Below the pieces are notes generated by a model. It was not told the origin of the DNA and searched no databases. It was given only the letters and a program-made list of their open reading frames with translations. 64,000 nucleotides of DNA from Terrabacter sp040702505 (GTDB taxonomy: Bacteria; Actinomycetota; Actinomycetes; Actinomycetales; Dermatophilaceae), in NCBI RefSeq assembly GCF_040702505.1, contig NZ_JBFBLC010000011.1, positions 1-64,000 on the forward strand, read 5' to 3'. The position numbers and the translations under genes are program-made. Shown one piece after another: positions 41,175-49,442 of the stretch (positions within the stretch are counted from its first letter, which is position 1; each line of letters starts with the position of its first letter).

Positions 41175-42587
41175 TCAGGCGAGGTAGTCGTCGACCAGCC
41201 GGCTCGCGAGGGCGGTGTAGGTCTGCGGCGTCAGGGCCACGAAACGGGCCTCGACGTCGGCCGGCAGGCCGAGCCCGCGGACGAACTCGCGCAGGTCGTC
41301 GCCGTCGATCCGCCGGCCGCGCGTGAGCTCCTTGAGCCGCTCGTAGGGCTCCTCCATTCCGGGGACGCCCTGCGCGCCGAGGGCCCGCATCGCCGACTGG
41401 ATCGGCTCGCCGAGCACCTCCCAGTTGGCCTCGAGGTCGGCGGCCATCCGCTCGGGCACGGCGTCGAGCCCGGCGAGACCTCGGGCGACGTTGTCGAGGG
41501 CGAGCATCGAGTGGCCGAAGGCCGTGCCGATGTTGCGCTGCATGCTCGAGTCGGTGAGGTCGCGCTGCAGGCGGCTCTGCACGAGCGTGCTGGCGAGCAC
41601 GTCGAGGAGGGCGTTGCTCACCTCGAGGTTGGCCTCGGCGTTCTCGAAACGGATCGGGTTGACCTTGTGCGGCATCGTGCTCGAGCCGACGGTGCCCTGG
41701 CCGCGCACCTGGGCGAAGTAGCCCATCGAGATGTAGGTCCACACGTCGGTGCAGAGGTTGTGCAGGATCCGGTTGAAGCGCGCGACGTCGGCGTAGAGCT
41801 CGGCCTGCCAGTCGTGGCTCTCGATCTGCGTCGTCAGGGGGTTCCACGTCAGGCCGAGGCCCTCGACGAACGCCTTCGACACGGCGGGCCAGTCGACGTC
41901 GGGCAGCGCGAGCGCGTGCGCGCCGAAGGTGCCGGTCGCGCCGTTGAACTTGCCGAGGTACTCCTGCTTCTCGATCCGGCGCAGCTGGCGGCCGAGGCGG
42001 TGCGCGAGGACGGCGAGCTCCTTGCCCATCGTCGTCGGCGTCGCGGGCTGGCCGTGGGTGTGCGCGAGCAGCGGCACGTCCTTGAGCTCGCGGGCCATCT
42101 CGGAGACCTGACCGAGGAGAGCCTGCGCCTTGGGCAGCCACACCTGCTCGACGGCGCCCTTGACCATGAGGGCGTAGGAGAGGTTGTTGATGTCCTCGCT
42201 CGTGCAGCCGAAGTGGACCAGCTCGGCGAGGCCCCTGTCCTCCTGCGCCGGCGCGATCTGCGACAGGCGCTTCTTCAGGAAGTACTCGACGGCCTTGACG
42301 TCGTGGACGGTGACCCGCTCGATCTCGCCGAGCTCGGCGACCTCGTCGGTGCCGAAGTCGTCGACGACCTTCCGCAGTGCCGCGATCTCCTCGTCGCTCA
42401 GCTTGCGCACGCCCGGCACGACGCCGTGGCTCGTCTGGTGGATCAGCCACTCGACCTCGACGTGCACCCGCTGCCGGTTGAGGGCCGCCTCGGAGAGGTG
42501 GTCCACGAGCGGCGCGACGGCGCCGCGGTAGCGGCCGTCGAGCGCCCCGAGCGCGATGGGCGGGGTTGCGTCAGCGAGCGAAGCCAT
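41175..42587 (-). CDS. purB: adenylosuccinate lyase
   Basis: 470 residues of the fumarase/aspartase fold. It has DVKAVEYFLKKRL, HFGCTSEDINNLSYALM, LAHTHGQPATPTTMGKEL and the signature GSSTMPHKVNPIRFENAEANL. It catalyses fumarate release from SAICAR and adenylosuccinate in purine synthesis. The sequence style (E. coli-type, with CTSEDINN and a long C-terminal region) is distinct from the shorter Bacillus type. It lies alone upstream of csoR on the same strand. A palindrome-rich gap lies before its start. Confidence 0.95.
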   Translation of the reverse strand: MASLADATPPIALGALDGRYRGAVAPLVDHLSEAALNRQRVHVEVEWLIHQTSHGVVPGVRKLSDEEIAALRKVVDDFGTDEVAELGEIERVTVHDVKAVEYFLKKRLSQIAPAQEDRGLAELVHFGCTSEDINNLSYALMVKGAVEQVWLPKAQALLGQVSEMARELKDVPLLAHTHGQPATPTTMGKELAVLAHRLGRQLRRIEKQEYLGKFNGATGTFGAHALALPDVDWPAVSKAFVEGLGLTWNPLTTQIESHDWQAELYADVARFNRILHNLCTDVWTYISMGYFAQVRGQGTVGSSTMPHKVNPIRFENAEANLEVSNALLDVLASTLVQSRLQRDLTDSSMQRNIGTAFGHSMLALDNVARGLAGLDAVPERMAADLEANWEVLGEPIQSAMRALGAQGVPGMEEPYERLKELTRGRRIDGDDLREFVRGLGLPADVEARFVALTPQTYTALASRLVDDYLA

Positions 42588-42620
42588 GGCGCCATCCTCC
42601 CAGAGCAGCAGGAGTGGTCT

Positions 42621-42719
42621 GTATGCCGTCCGCCGCGCTGCGAGGGGACGCGCGGACCCCGGCGGGCGGCATACGTCAGCGGCGAGCGCTGCGCCAGTGA
42701 CCCGGAGAGTGGGTCACTG
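42621..42719. terminator. two hairpins between VOC gene and purB
   Basis: A 15-bp stem with one mismatch (42621-42635 and 42660-42674) starts and ends with the GTATGCC word. A second 9-bp perfect stem (42695-42703 and 42711-42719) overlaps the stop codon of the VOC gene and contains GTCACTGACG, the CGTCAGTG family core in reverse. Both may terminate the minus-strand VOC transcript ahead of purB. Confidence 0.6.
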
Positions 42720-43487
42720 ACGCTGGAGGACGGCGAAGGTCTCGCCCTGGGCGCCGGCGACCACGGCCACCCGGCCGTAGCGGGTGTCCGACGGCTCCTG
42801 CCGCACCGTGCCCCCGAGCGCGCGCACCTGCTCGGCCGCCGCGTCGCAGTCGGCCACCGCGAAGTAGGCCATCCAGTGCGACCGCACGTCGGCCGGCGCC
42901 TGCGCGGGGATGGCGCCGATGCCGGCCACCGGTGAGTCACCCAGCAGCGCAACGGAGTAGGAGAAGTCGGCGTCCCCTATCTCCCGGAGCCGGTAGCCGA
43001 AGACGTCGGCGTAGAAGGCCTTGCTCGCCGGGTAGTCGCGGCTCATCGACTCCGCCCACACGAGGGTGCCCGGCTCGTCGACGAGCTCGCTGCCGGTGTG
43101 TTCGCGCGCCTGCCAGAGGCCGTACGCGGCACCCGTCGGGTCGGCCCCCACGGCGATCCGGCCGACCTGCAGGACGTCCATCGGCTCCAGGAAGAAGACC
43201 CCGCCGGCGCTCCGGGCCTGCTCGGCGGCCGCGTCGACGTCGTCCACGGCGAGGTAGACGGTCCACGTGTCGGCCTGGGAGGGGTCGTCGGGGTTCTTGG
43301 CCATGGCGCCCGCCACGGCATGACCGTCCTTGCGCGCCATGACGTAGCCGCCGGCCTCGGGCGGGAGGTCCTCGAACGTCCAGCCGAAGAGCCGGCCGTA
43401 GAACTCCCGCGCGTTCTCGAGGTCGCCGACCATGACGTCGGCCCAGCACGGGGTGCCGGCCGCGAAGCTCTCCTCGTGGACGGGCAT
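42714..43487 (-). CDS. two-domain VOC family protein
   Basis: 257 residues made of two VOC repeats (~8-125 and ~135-255): TPCWADVMVGDLENAREFYGRLFGWTFE, and LVWAESMSRDYPASKAFYADVFGYRL. This is the layout of the 27-kDa 'CFP32-like' glyoxalase antigens of actinobacteria. Metal-binding residues are partly conserved. The next gene is a same-strand paralogue, evidence of tandem duplication. Role unknown. Confidence 0.85.
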   Translation of the reverse strand: MPVHEESFAAGTPCWADVMVGDLENAREFYGRLFGWTFEDLPPEAGGYVMARKDGHAVAGAMAKNPDDPSQADTWTVYLAVDDVDAAAEQARSAGGVFFLEPMDVLQVGRIAVGADPTGAAYGLWQAREHTGSELVDEPGTLVWAESMSRDYPASKAFYADVFGYRLREIGDADFSYSVALLGDSPVAGIGAIPAQAPADVRSHWMAYFAVADCDAAAEQVRALGGTVRQEPSDTRYGRVAVVAGAQGETFAVLQRQ

Positions 43488-43531
43488 CGGTCCTCCTGGA
43501 CGTCGGTGGTGGGGCGGTGGGTGTCGGGGGG

Positions 43532-44302
43532 CTAGTCGAGGTCGGGAACCATCAGCGAGAAGACCTCCCCCTCGGGGCCGGCCAGCACGGCGCCCATCCC
43601 GTAGGGGCCGTCGAAGGGGGGCTGCAGGACCGTGGCGCCGAGGTCGGCGGCCCGGGCGACGTCACGCTCCAGGTCGAGGGTCGCGAACGAGACCACCCAG
43701 TGCGACGGGATCTCGGGTGGCCACTCCTCGTCGATCTCCGCCAGCCCGTAGGCAGGGTTGCCGTCCTCCGTGCGCGCGGTCGCCCATCGTGGGCCGCCCG
43801 GCTCGGTCTCGTCGGTGAAGCCGTGCCCGAAGACGCGCAGGTGGAAGGCCTGCACCGCGTCGTAGTCGCGCGTCAGCAGCTCGTTCCAGGTGAGCGAGCC
43901 CGGCTCGTCGAGGACGCCGCTGCCGAGCAGGTCGCCCGGCTCCCAGACGCCGAAGTAGGCGCCGCCGGGGTCGACCGCGATGAGGGTGCGCGCGAGGGCG
44001 CCGATCGGGACGGGCCGGCCCAGCGTGCGCCCGCCGTACGCGTTGACGGCCCGGGCGGCCACGGCGAGGTCACCGACACGCAGGTAGGTGGTCCACTGGC
44101 TGGGCACCGGGGCGTCCGGTGGACGCCGGCTCAGGCCCGCGACCGGCTGCCCGCCCAGCAGCGCCATCGTGTAGCCGCCGGTCGCCGGGTCGCCGGCCAG
44201 CCACTGCCACCCGAACAGCTCGCCGTAGAAGGCCTTGGCGCGGTCGACGTCGCTGGCGAGCAGGTCGACCCAGCACGGGGAGCCGTAGGGGTAGTCGGGC
44301 AC
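43532..44302 (-). CDS. two-domain VOC family protein (paralogue of neighbour)
   Basis: 256 residues with two VOC repeats; SPCWVDLLASDVDRAKAFYGELFGWQWL and LTWNELLTRDYDAVQAFHLRVFGHGF align with the protein encoded at 42714. It is also CFP32-like. It starts at a GTG with no clear ribosome-binding site and precedes its paralogue by 44 bases, so both may be on one transcript. Function unknown. Confidence 0.85.
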   Translation of the reverse strand: MPDYPYGSPCWVDLLASDVDRAKAFYGELFGWQWLAGDPATGGYTMALLGGQPVAGLSRRPPDAPVPSQWTTYLRVGDLAVAARAVNAYGGRTLGRPVPIGALARTLIAVDPGGAYFGVWEPGDLLGSGVLDEPGSLTWNELLTRDYDAVQAFHLRVFGHGFTDETEPGGPRWATARTEDGNPAYGLAEIDEEWPPEIPSHWVVSFATLDLERDVARAADLGATVLQPPFDGPYGMGAVLAGPEGEVFSLMVPDLD

Positions 44303-44328
44303 GGTGACGTCGCTGGCCTCACATCAGG

Positions 44329-44883
44329 TCAGGGCCGCTCCCAGTCCACCCTGTCTCGAAGGCGGCCGGCCAGCTGGCCGTCCAGCTGGTCCCTGACGTG
44401 CTGAAGGATGCCACGGCAGGCGCGCTCCACCTCCGCGAAACACCGGGCGAAGTGCGACTCGTCGCCGTACCACGGGTCGCCGGTCTCGAGGGTCCCGGCG
44501 GCCACCGCCTCGGGGTCGAACTCGCGCACGAGCCGGATCTTGCTCCGGTTGAGCGGGGTCCGCGCCAGGCGCCGGAGCGTGCGCACGTGGCCCTCGTCGG
44601 AGGCCAGGACGAGGTCGACGTCGTCGAACTCCTCCGGGTCGAACTCCCGGGCCCGGTGGCGCGAGGCGTCGTAGCCGTGCGCGGCGAGGATCGCGATGGT
44701 CCGGGGGTCGGCCTGCTCGCCGACGTGCCAGTCGCCGGTGCCGCTCGAGCTCACCTTCACGTGGTCGGCCAGGCCGGCCTCCTCGACCATGCTCTGGAGG
44801 ATGACGTGCCCCATGGGGGACCTGCAGATGTTGCCGCTGCACACGAAGGTGACGTGGACGGGGCGAGGCGACATGATCCCCAT
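44329..44883 (-). CDS. low-molecular-weight protein tyrosine phosphatase
   Basis: 184 residues. The catalytic P-loop is CSGNICRS (Cys15 to Arg21), and the general acid lies in TGDPWYGDE (Asp136). SSSGTGDWHVGEQADPRTIAIL matches the PtpA-like core. It acts in the cytosol on phosphotyrosine proteins or free substrates. The first Met is used, but Met4 (44874) is equally plausible. It begins 27 bases upstream of the VOC pair. PtpA-type enzymes sometimes serve polysaccharide kinases, but none is encoded nearby. Confidence 0.92.
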   Translation of the reverse strand: MGIMSPRPVHVTFVCSGNICRSPMGHVILQSMVEEAGLADHVKVSSSGTGDWHVGEQADPRTIAILAAHGYDASRHRAREFDPEEFDDVDLVLASDEGHVRTLRRLARTPLNRSKIRLVREFDPEAVAAGTLETGDPWYGDESHFARCFAEVERACRGILQHVRDQLDGQLAGRLRDRVDWERP

Positions 44884-45013
44884 TCAACACCGCAGATCGG
44901 GCCCAGATGTCGGAAGCGACAAGACTCGTTGCGGACGGACTCTGAGCACGGCGCCGTTCCCTTATGCACCGGTGTGTCCGATGGCTGTCGGTGGTCGGTG
45001 CCACGGTGTGGCC

Positions 45014-45469
45014 ATGACGACGACGACGCACTGCGGCCCCGCCGGGGCGAGCACTCCCGACGCCCTCGAGCCGGCCTTCCGCGCCGCCGTGGCCGCCGGC
45101 GACCTCGAGGCCGTCGTGGGGCTGTATGCCGCCGACGCCGTCGTCAGCCTTCCGCGCGGTCGCGAGGCGGCGGGCTCCGCGGCGATCCGGGCCGCCTTCG
45201 CCGCGGCGTTGGCCGCCGGGGTCCTGCAGGACTGGGCGAGCGTCGCCGGATCCGGGGCCGGTGAGGGGGACGAGGTCGCGCCGACCGTCCGGGCCGTCGT
45301 CAGCGGCGATCTCGCGATGACCACCGCCTCCGGCGTCGACGGCCGCGTCTGCACGCAGGTGGCCCGCCGCAGCGCCGAGGGCCGCTGGCTGTGGGTCCGG
45401 GACGGCTCGCGGCTGCGCGACGTCGAGGCCTGCCTCCCCACCACCTCGCACCACCTCGTGGTGGCGTAG
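45014..45469 (+). CDS. SnoaL/DUF4440-like small protein
   Basis: 151 residues of the NTF2-like fold: LEPAFRAAVAAGDLEAVVGLYAADAVVSLPRGREAAGSAAIRAAFAAAL is the opening cone helix and strand, with later strands GDLAMTTASGVDGRVCTQVARRSAEGRWLWVRD. Members act as isomerases, dehydratases or binding proteins. No catalytic residue can be named. It ends nine bases before the MFS gene and may be co-transcribed with it. Confidence 0.75.
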   Translation: MTTTTHCGPAGASTPDALEPAFRAAVAAGDLEAVVGLYAADAVVSLPRGREAAGSAAIRAAFAAALAAGVLQDWASVAGSGAGEGDEVAPTVRAVVSGDLAMTTASGVDGRVCTQVARRSAEGRWLWVRDGSRLRDVEACLPTTSHHLVVA

Positions 45470-45478
45470 TTTCGCTCC

Positions 45479-46876
45479 GTGACCGACGCATCCCCGGGGC
45501 CTGACCCGAGCGAGGCGCCAGGGTCGGGCGGCTCGAGCGGCTCGGGTGGTTCGCGCGGGAGCGTGCAGACGGCCGAGCGCCGCTCGCACTTCGTCGACCT
45601 GACCCCGCTGCGCTCCAGCTCCGCCTTCGCCCGGCTGTGGGCGGGCAACACCCTCGCCGGCATCGGCACCTTCGTGACTAACACGGCCGTCGGCCTGCAC
45701 ATCTACGACCTGACGCACTCGACCTTCATGGTCTCGCTCGTCGCGTGGTTCTCCCTGCTGCCGATGATCGTCGCCGGGCTCTACGGCGGCGCGATCGCCG
45801 ACCGTTTCGACCGTCGGTCGGTGGCCCTGGTGGCGAGCACCGTGGCGTGGGGCTCCACCGTGGCGCTCGCGACGATCGCGTGGGCGCAGGTCCACGTCGT
45901 GTGGGCCTTCTACGTCATCACCACCGTCAACGCGGTGGCGGCCACCATCGCCTCGGCCACCCGCCAGGCGATCACGCCGCGGCTGCTGCCGGCCGAGCTG
46001 CTGCCCAAGGCGGCCGCCCTGATGGGCATCTCCGGCGGGGTCATGGTGACGGTCGGTCCCGGCGTGGCCGGGGTGCTCGTGGCCCGGGCCGGCTACGCCT
46101 GGACCTACACCGTCGACGTCGTGCTCTTCTTCGCCGGCTTCTTCGGGCTGTGGACGCTGCCGCGGATCCGTCCCGAGGGGGAGGCGCCGACCGCTGGCGG
46201 CTTCCGGTCGGTCGTGGACGGCCTCAGCCACCTGCGCCGGGCACCGAACGTGCGGATGAGCTTCATCGTCGACATCATCGCGATGACGTTCGGGCAGCCC
46301 ATGGTGCTCTTCCCCGCGGTCGGGGCGATCGTCATCGGCGGCGGCTCCGTCACGGCCGGCATCCTGCTGGCCGCGTTCGCCGTCGGCGGCATCGTCTCGA
46401 GCCTCTTCTCCGGGCGGGTCACCGGCCTGCGCTGGCAGGGGCTCGCCATCCGCAACGCGATCGTCTCCTACGGCCTGGGCATCCTCGGCTTCGGCGTGGT
46501 GCTGGCCGTCACCCAGCTCGGCGGTCACGCGGTCGAGTCGATGGACTTCGGGGCGGCCAACCGCTGGGCGCTCGCCCTGGCCGCCGTGTTCCTCGCTGTC
46601 GCGGGCGGGTCCGACAACATCAGCGCGATCTTCCGGCAGGCGATCCTGCAGTCGGCCGTGCCCGACCACCTTCGCGGGCGCACCCAGGGCGTCTTCACGG
46701 TGGTCGTGACCGGCGGCCCCCGGCTCGGTCAGATGTTCGCCGGCACGCTGGCGACGCTGACCGCCACCTGGGTGCCGTCCGTCGTGGGCGGGGCGCTGGT
46801 CGTGCTCCTCGTCGTCGTCACGGTGGCGCGGGTCCCCTCGTTCCGCCACTACGACGCCCTCGACCCCCGACCCTGA
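45479..46876 (+). CDS. MFS transporter (enterobactin exporter EntS-like)
   Basis: 465 residues with 10-12 membrane helices after a ~45-residue Gly/Ser-rich lead. FARLWAGNTLAGIGTFVTNTAVGLHIYDLT and the loop motif GLYGGAIADRFDRRSV place it in the MFS_3/EntS-like group. The second half starts at VRMSFIVDIIAMTFGQP and has DHLRGRTQGVF near the end. The substrate is unknown; relatives export siderophores or drugs. It starts at a GTG. The small SnoaL-like gene precedes it. Confidence 0.88.
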   Translation: MTDASPGPDPSEAPGSGGSSGSGGSRGSVQTAERRSHFVDLTPLRSSSAFARLWAGNTLAGIGTFVTNTAVGLHIYDLTHSTFMVSLVAWFSLLPMIVAGLYGGAIADRFDRRSVALVASTVAWGSTVALATIAWAQVHVVWAFYVITTVNAVAATIASATRQAITPRLLPAELLPKAAALMGISGGVMVTVGPGVAGVLVARAGYAWTYTVDVVLFFAGFFGLWTLPRIRPEGEAPTAGGFRSVVDGLSHLRRAPNVRMSFIVDIIAMTFGQPMVLFPAVGAIVIGGGSVTAGILLAAFAVGGIVSSLFSGRVTGLRWQGLAIRNAIVSYGLGILGFGVVLAVTQLGGHAVESMDFGAANRWALALAAVFLAVAGGSDNISAIFRQAILQSAVPDHLRGRTQGVFTVVVTGGPRLGQMFAGTLATLTATWVPSVVGGALVVLLVVVTVARVPSFRHYDALDPRP

Positions 46877-46894
46877 CCGCCTGACCCCGCACGC

Positions 46895-46951
46895 CCCAGT
46901 CGAGTGGGCACTTCCGACGTCGCGCCGGCCGGTCCCAGTCGAGTGGGCACT
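46895..46951. repeat. two direct copies of an 18-bp AGTGGGCAC-family repeat
   Basis: The same 18-bp sequence starting CCCAGTCGAGTGGGCAC occurs at 46895-46912 and 46934-46951, in the gap between convergent MFS and galE genes. Each copy contains CCCA...TGGG. The core recurs at 12522 and as a hairpin at 57980. Confidence 0.8.
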
Positions 46952-46989
46952 CTGCGTCGGCGAGTCGGTAGCCCGCTGGGGGTGGGACC

Positions 46990-48006
46990 TCAGGCGTCGG
47001 GGTAGCCGTGCGGGTTGGCGCTCTGCCAGCGCCACTGGTCGACGCACATGTCCTCGATGGTGCGCTCGGCGCGCCAGCCCAGCTCGGCGTTGGCCCTCGA
47101 CGGGTCGGCGAACGACTCGGGCAGGTCGCCCGCGCGGCGCCCCACCACCTCGTACGGCAGCTCACGGCCGATCGCGCGCTCGAAGGCGTGCAGCACCTCG
47201 AGGACGCTCGTGCCGTGGCCCGTCCCGAGGTTCCACGTCGACACCGGGTGGTCGACCTTGCCCAGCTTGGCGAGCGCGGCGATGTGCCCGGCCGCCAGGT
47301 CCTCGACGTGGATGTAGTCGCGCAGCGGCGTGCCGTCAGGGGTGGGGTAGTCGTCGCCGAAGACGAGCAGCTTGTCGCGGCGGCCGACGGCGACCTGGGC
47401 GATGAACGGCATGAGGTTGTTGGGGATGCCCTGCGGGTCCTCGCCGATCGTGCCGCTCGGGTGGGCCCCCACCGGGTTGAAGTAGCGGAGAAGCGCGATG
47501 CGCAGCGACTGATCGGCGGCCGCGACGTCGCGCAGGATCTGCTCGATCATCACCTTGGTCCAGCCGTACGGGTTGGTGGCGGCGGTCGGCATGTCCTCGG
47601 TGAGGGGCGGCGAGTTGTGGCCGTAGACGGTGGCCGAACTGCTGAAGACGAGCCTGTTCACGCCGTGGCGCCGCATCGCGCGCACGAGGGAGAAGGTCGA
47701 GACGAGGTTGTTCTCGTAGTACTCGAGCGGCTTGTCCACGCTCTCGCCGACGGCCTTGAGCCCGGCGAAGTGGATCACCGCGTCGATCTTCTCGGAGGCG
47801 AAGAGGTGCTCGGTCTTGTCGTGGTCGGTGAGGTCGAAGGAGTGCACCTCCAGCGGGGTGCCGGTCAGCGCCTCGAGCCGGTTGACGACGGTCGGCTTGC
47901 TGTTGCCGAAGTTGTCGACGATGAGCACGTCGTGCCCCGCCGCGACGAGCTGGACCACGGTGTGGGAGCCGATGTAGCCGGCGCCGCCGCTCACGAGTAC
48001 GCGCAT
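46990..48006 (-). CDS. galE: UDP-glucose 4-epimerase
   Basis: 338 residues of the extended SDR fold. It has MRVLVSGGAGYIGSHTVVQL, HFAGLKAVGESVDKPLEYYENN, SSSATVYG and the catalytic NPYGWTKVMIEQ (YxxxK). LLRYFNPVGAHPSGTIGEDP and the RDYIHVEDLAAGH block are hallmarks of true GalE. It interconverts UDP-glucose and UDP-galactose for Leloir metabolism and glycan synthesis. The start at 48006 places the Rossmann strand at the N-terminus. It is convergent with the MFS gene. Confidence 0.94.
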   Translation of the reverse strand: MRVLVSGGAGYIGSHTVVQLVAAGHDVLIVDNFGNSKPTVVNRLEALTGTPLEVHSFDLTDHDKTEHLFASEKIDAVIHFAGLKAVGESVDKPLEYYENNLVSTFSLVRAMRRHGVNRLVFSSSATVYGHNSPPLTEDMPTAATNPYGWTKVMIEQILRDVAAADQSLRIALLRYFNPVGAHPSGTIGEDPQGIPNNLMPFIAQVAVGRRDKLLVFGDDYPTPDGTPLRDYIHVEDLAAGHIAALAKLGKVDHPVSTWNLGTGHGTSVLEVLHAFERAIGRELPYEVVGRRAGDLPESFADPSRANAELGWRAERTIEDMCVDQWRWQSANPHGYPDA

Positions 48007-48075
48007 GGCGCTCACCCTACCCACGCGCCGACGCGGCGCCGCGAGGCCGGCCGACGGGGCGACGTGCGCACGGCG

Positions 48076-48972
48076 TCAGACGACGCTGAGCTCGGCGATC
48101 TCGAGGCCGTAGAGCGCGAGGGGCAGCGCGACGAGGAGCGCCGACACGGCATACATCCCCGCGGCGACGAGGGGGACCGGCAGCCCGGCGATGTGCTGGG
48201 CGTCGAGCAGCCCGATGCGGGCGGTGGCGACCCGCGTACCGCCACCCATGGCCATCGAGCCGGCGGGCCGGGAGCCGCCGGCCATGGCGACGATGGCGCG
48301 GCCGGTGCTGACCGCGCCCGCGCGGCGCACGGCGGCGCGGTCGGCCAGGACCTCGATGAGCAGGTGCACCTCGAGCAGCGCCTCGTCGCACCGCAGGAAG
48401 CCGGGCATCGCCTCGTGCACGACGGTGAAGAACTCCATGACGAGGTCGTGGCGGGCGGTCAGGTGGGCGTGCTCGTGGGCGAGCACGGCGGTCAGCTCGT
48501 CGGGCTGGAGGCGTTCGAGGGTGCCCTGGGTCAGGACGACGCGACGGCGTACGCCGGGGACGCAGTATGCCGTCGGGGTCGTGTGCTCGAGCACGCGCAT
48601 GTGCCGGTCGGGTCCCTCGCCCGGGACGCCGAGGAGGTCGACGAGGTCGCGGTGACGTCGCCGGGCTGCGCGCAGGCCGCGACCGATGCGGTCGGCTGAC
48701 AGCAGCAGGCGCACCGCAACGAGACCGCTCAGGGCAGCCGCCAGCAGGAGCACCGGCCACTCCTCGGAGAGGCGCATCTGCCGGCCGACGATCGCGGGGA
48801 TGGCGGCCGGCGCGGCGAGCAGCGCGGCCAGGACGGCGGCGACCGCCGTCGACTGCCAGAGCACCAGCGCCGCCCGGGGCGCGCGTCGCAGCGCCGTCGC
48901 CCGGGCCAGCGCGCGCGGCACCGGCCACGCGAGCAGGACCGCGAGGACGACGAGGGAGGCGACGATGAGCAC
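48076..48972 (-). CDS. M56 family membrane metallopeptidase (BlaR1-like)
   Basis: 298 residues. Membrane segments lie at about 2-18, 35-60, 72-92 and near the C-terminus. The zinc site is ELTAVLAHEHAHLTARHD with a downstream Glu in LIEVLADRAAVRRAG. There is no penicillin-binding sensor domain, so it differs from staphylococcal BlaR1. It follows a BlaI-type repressor gene, which it probably cleaves in response to a membrane or envelope signal. The GTG start at 48972 is the best available. It lies 47 bases downstream of blaI and behind cydC. Confidence 0.85.
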   Translation of the reverse strand: MLIVASLVVLAVLLAWPVPRALARATALRRAPRAALVLWQSTAVAAVLAALLAAPAAIPAIVGRQMRLSEEWPVLLLAAALSGLVAVRLLLSADRIGRGLRAARRRHRDLVDLLGVPGEGPDRHMRVLEHTTPTAYCVPGVRRRVVLTQGTLERLQPDELTAVLAHEHAHLTARHDLVMEFFTVVHEAMPGFLRCDEALLEVHLLIEVLADRAAVRRAGAVSTGRAIVAMAGGSRPAGSMAMGGGTRVATARIGLLDAQHIAGLPVPLVAAGMYAVSALLVALPLALYGLEIAELSVV

Positions 48973-49019
48973 GGGACCAGTGTGGAGGGTCGGCAGGTTC
49001 CGGGAGGGTGGTTCGCGGG

Positions 49020-49430
49020 TCAGCCGGCGAGGTCGGGGCGGCGCGCCTCGAGCTCGGCGAGGGCCGCCTTGAGCTCGTCGATCTCCTCGGGCGTCGACTC
49101 GTCGAGGAAGTGCAGCAGGGCTGTGCGCCGCTTGTCGCCGGCGAGCTCGCCGAGCGTGTGGTGCAGCGACTCGGAGGTCAGCTCCGCCCGGGTCGAGGCG
49201 GCGGTGTAGCGCCAGGCCCGCCCGTCGCGCTCGCGGTTGACGAGGTCCTTCTTCGCCATCCGGTCGAGCACCGTCATGAGCGTTGTGTAGGCGAGGCCGC
49301 GATCGACACCGATGGCGTCGTGGACCTCGCGGACCGTGCGGCCCTCGGGGTGGGCGTCGGCCGTCGTCCAGAGCTCTTCCATGACGGCGCGCTCGAGGTC
49401 GCCGAGCCGGTTGCGGGGGGTGGTGGGCAT
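49020..49430 (-). CDS. BlaI/MecI/CopY family repressor
   Basis: 136 residues. The winged helix LGDLERAVMEELWTTADAHPEGRTVREVHDAI...LAYTTLMTVLDRMAKKDLVNRERDGRAWRY (~6-75) is typical of BlaI, followed by a C-terminal dimerisation helix (~85-130) with the proteolysis-prone region. It is encoded 12 bases after cydC and before the M56 peptidase gene, so all may be one transcript. In mycobacteria BlaI links to respiration genes; regulation of cyd here is an inference. Confidence 0.9.
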   Translation of the reverse strand: MPTTPRNRLGDLERAVMEELWTTADAHPEGRTVREVHDAIGVDRGLAYTTLMTVLDRMAKKDLVNRERDGRAWRYTAASTRAELTSESLHHTLGELAGDKRRTALLHFLDESTPEEIDELKAALAELEARRPDLAG

Positions 49431-49442
49431 GGGAACTCCGAT

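Noticed and set aside
48076..49430. Beta-lactam resistance module (blaI-blaR1)
   Set aside because: The M56 protein has no penicillin-binding sensor domain and no beta-lactamase gene is near; the context is respiratory.
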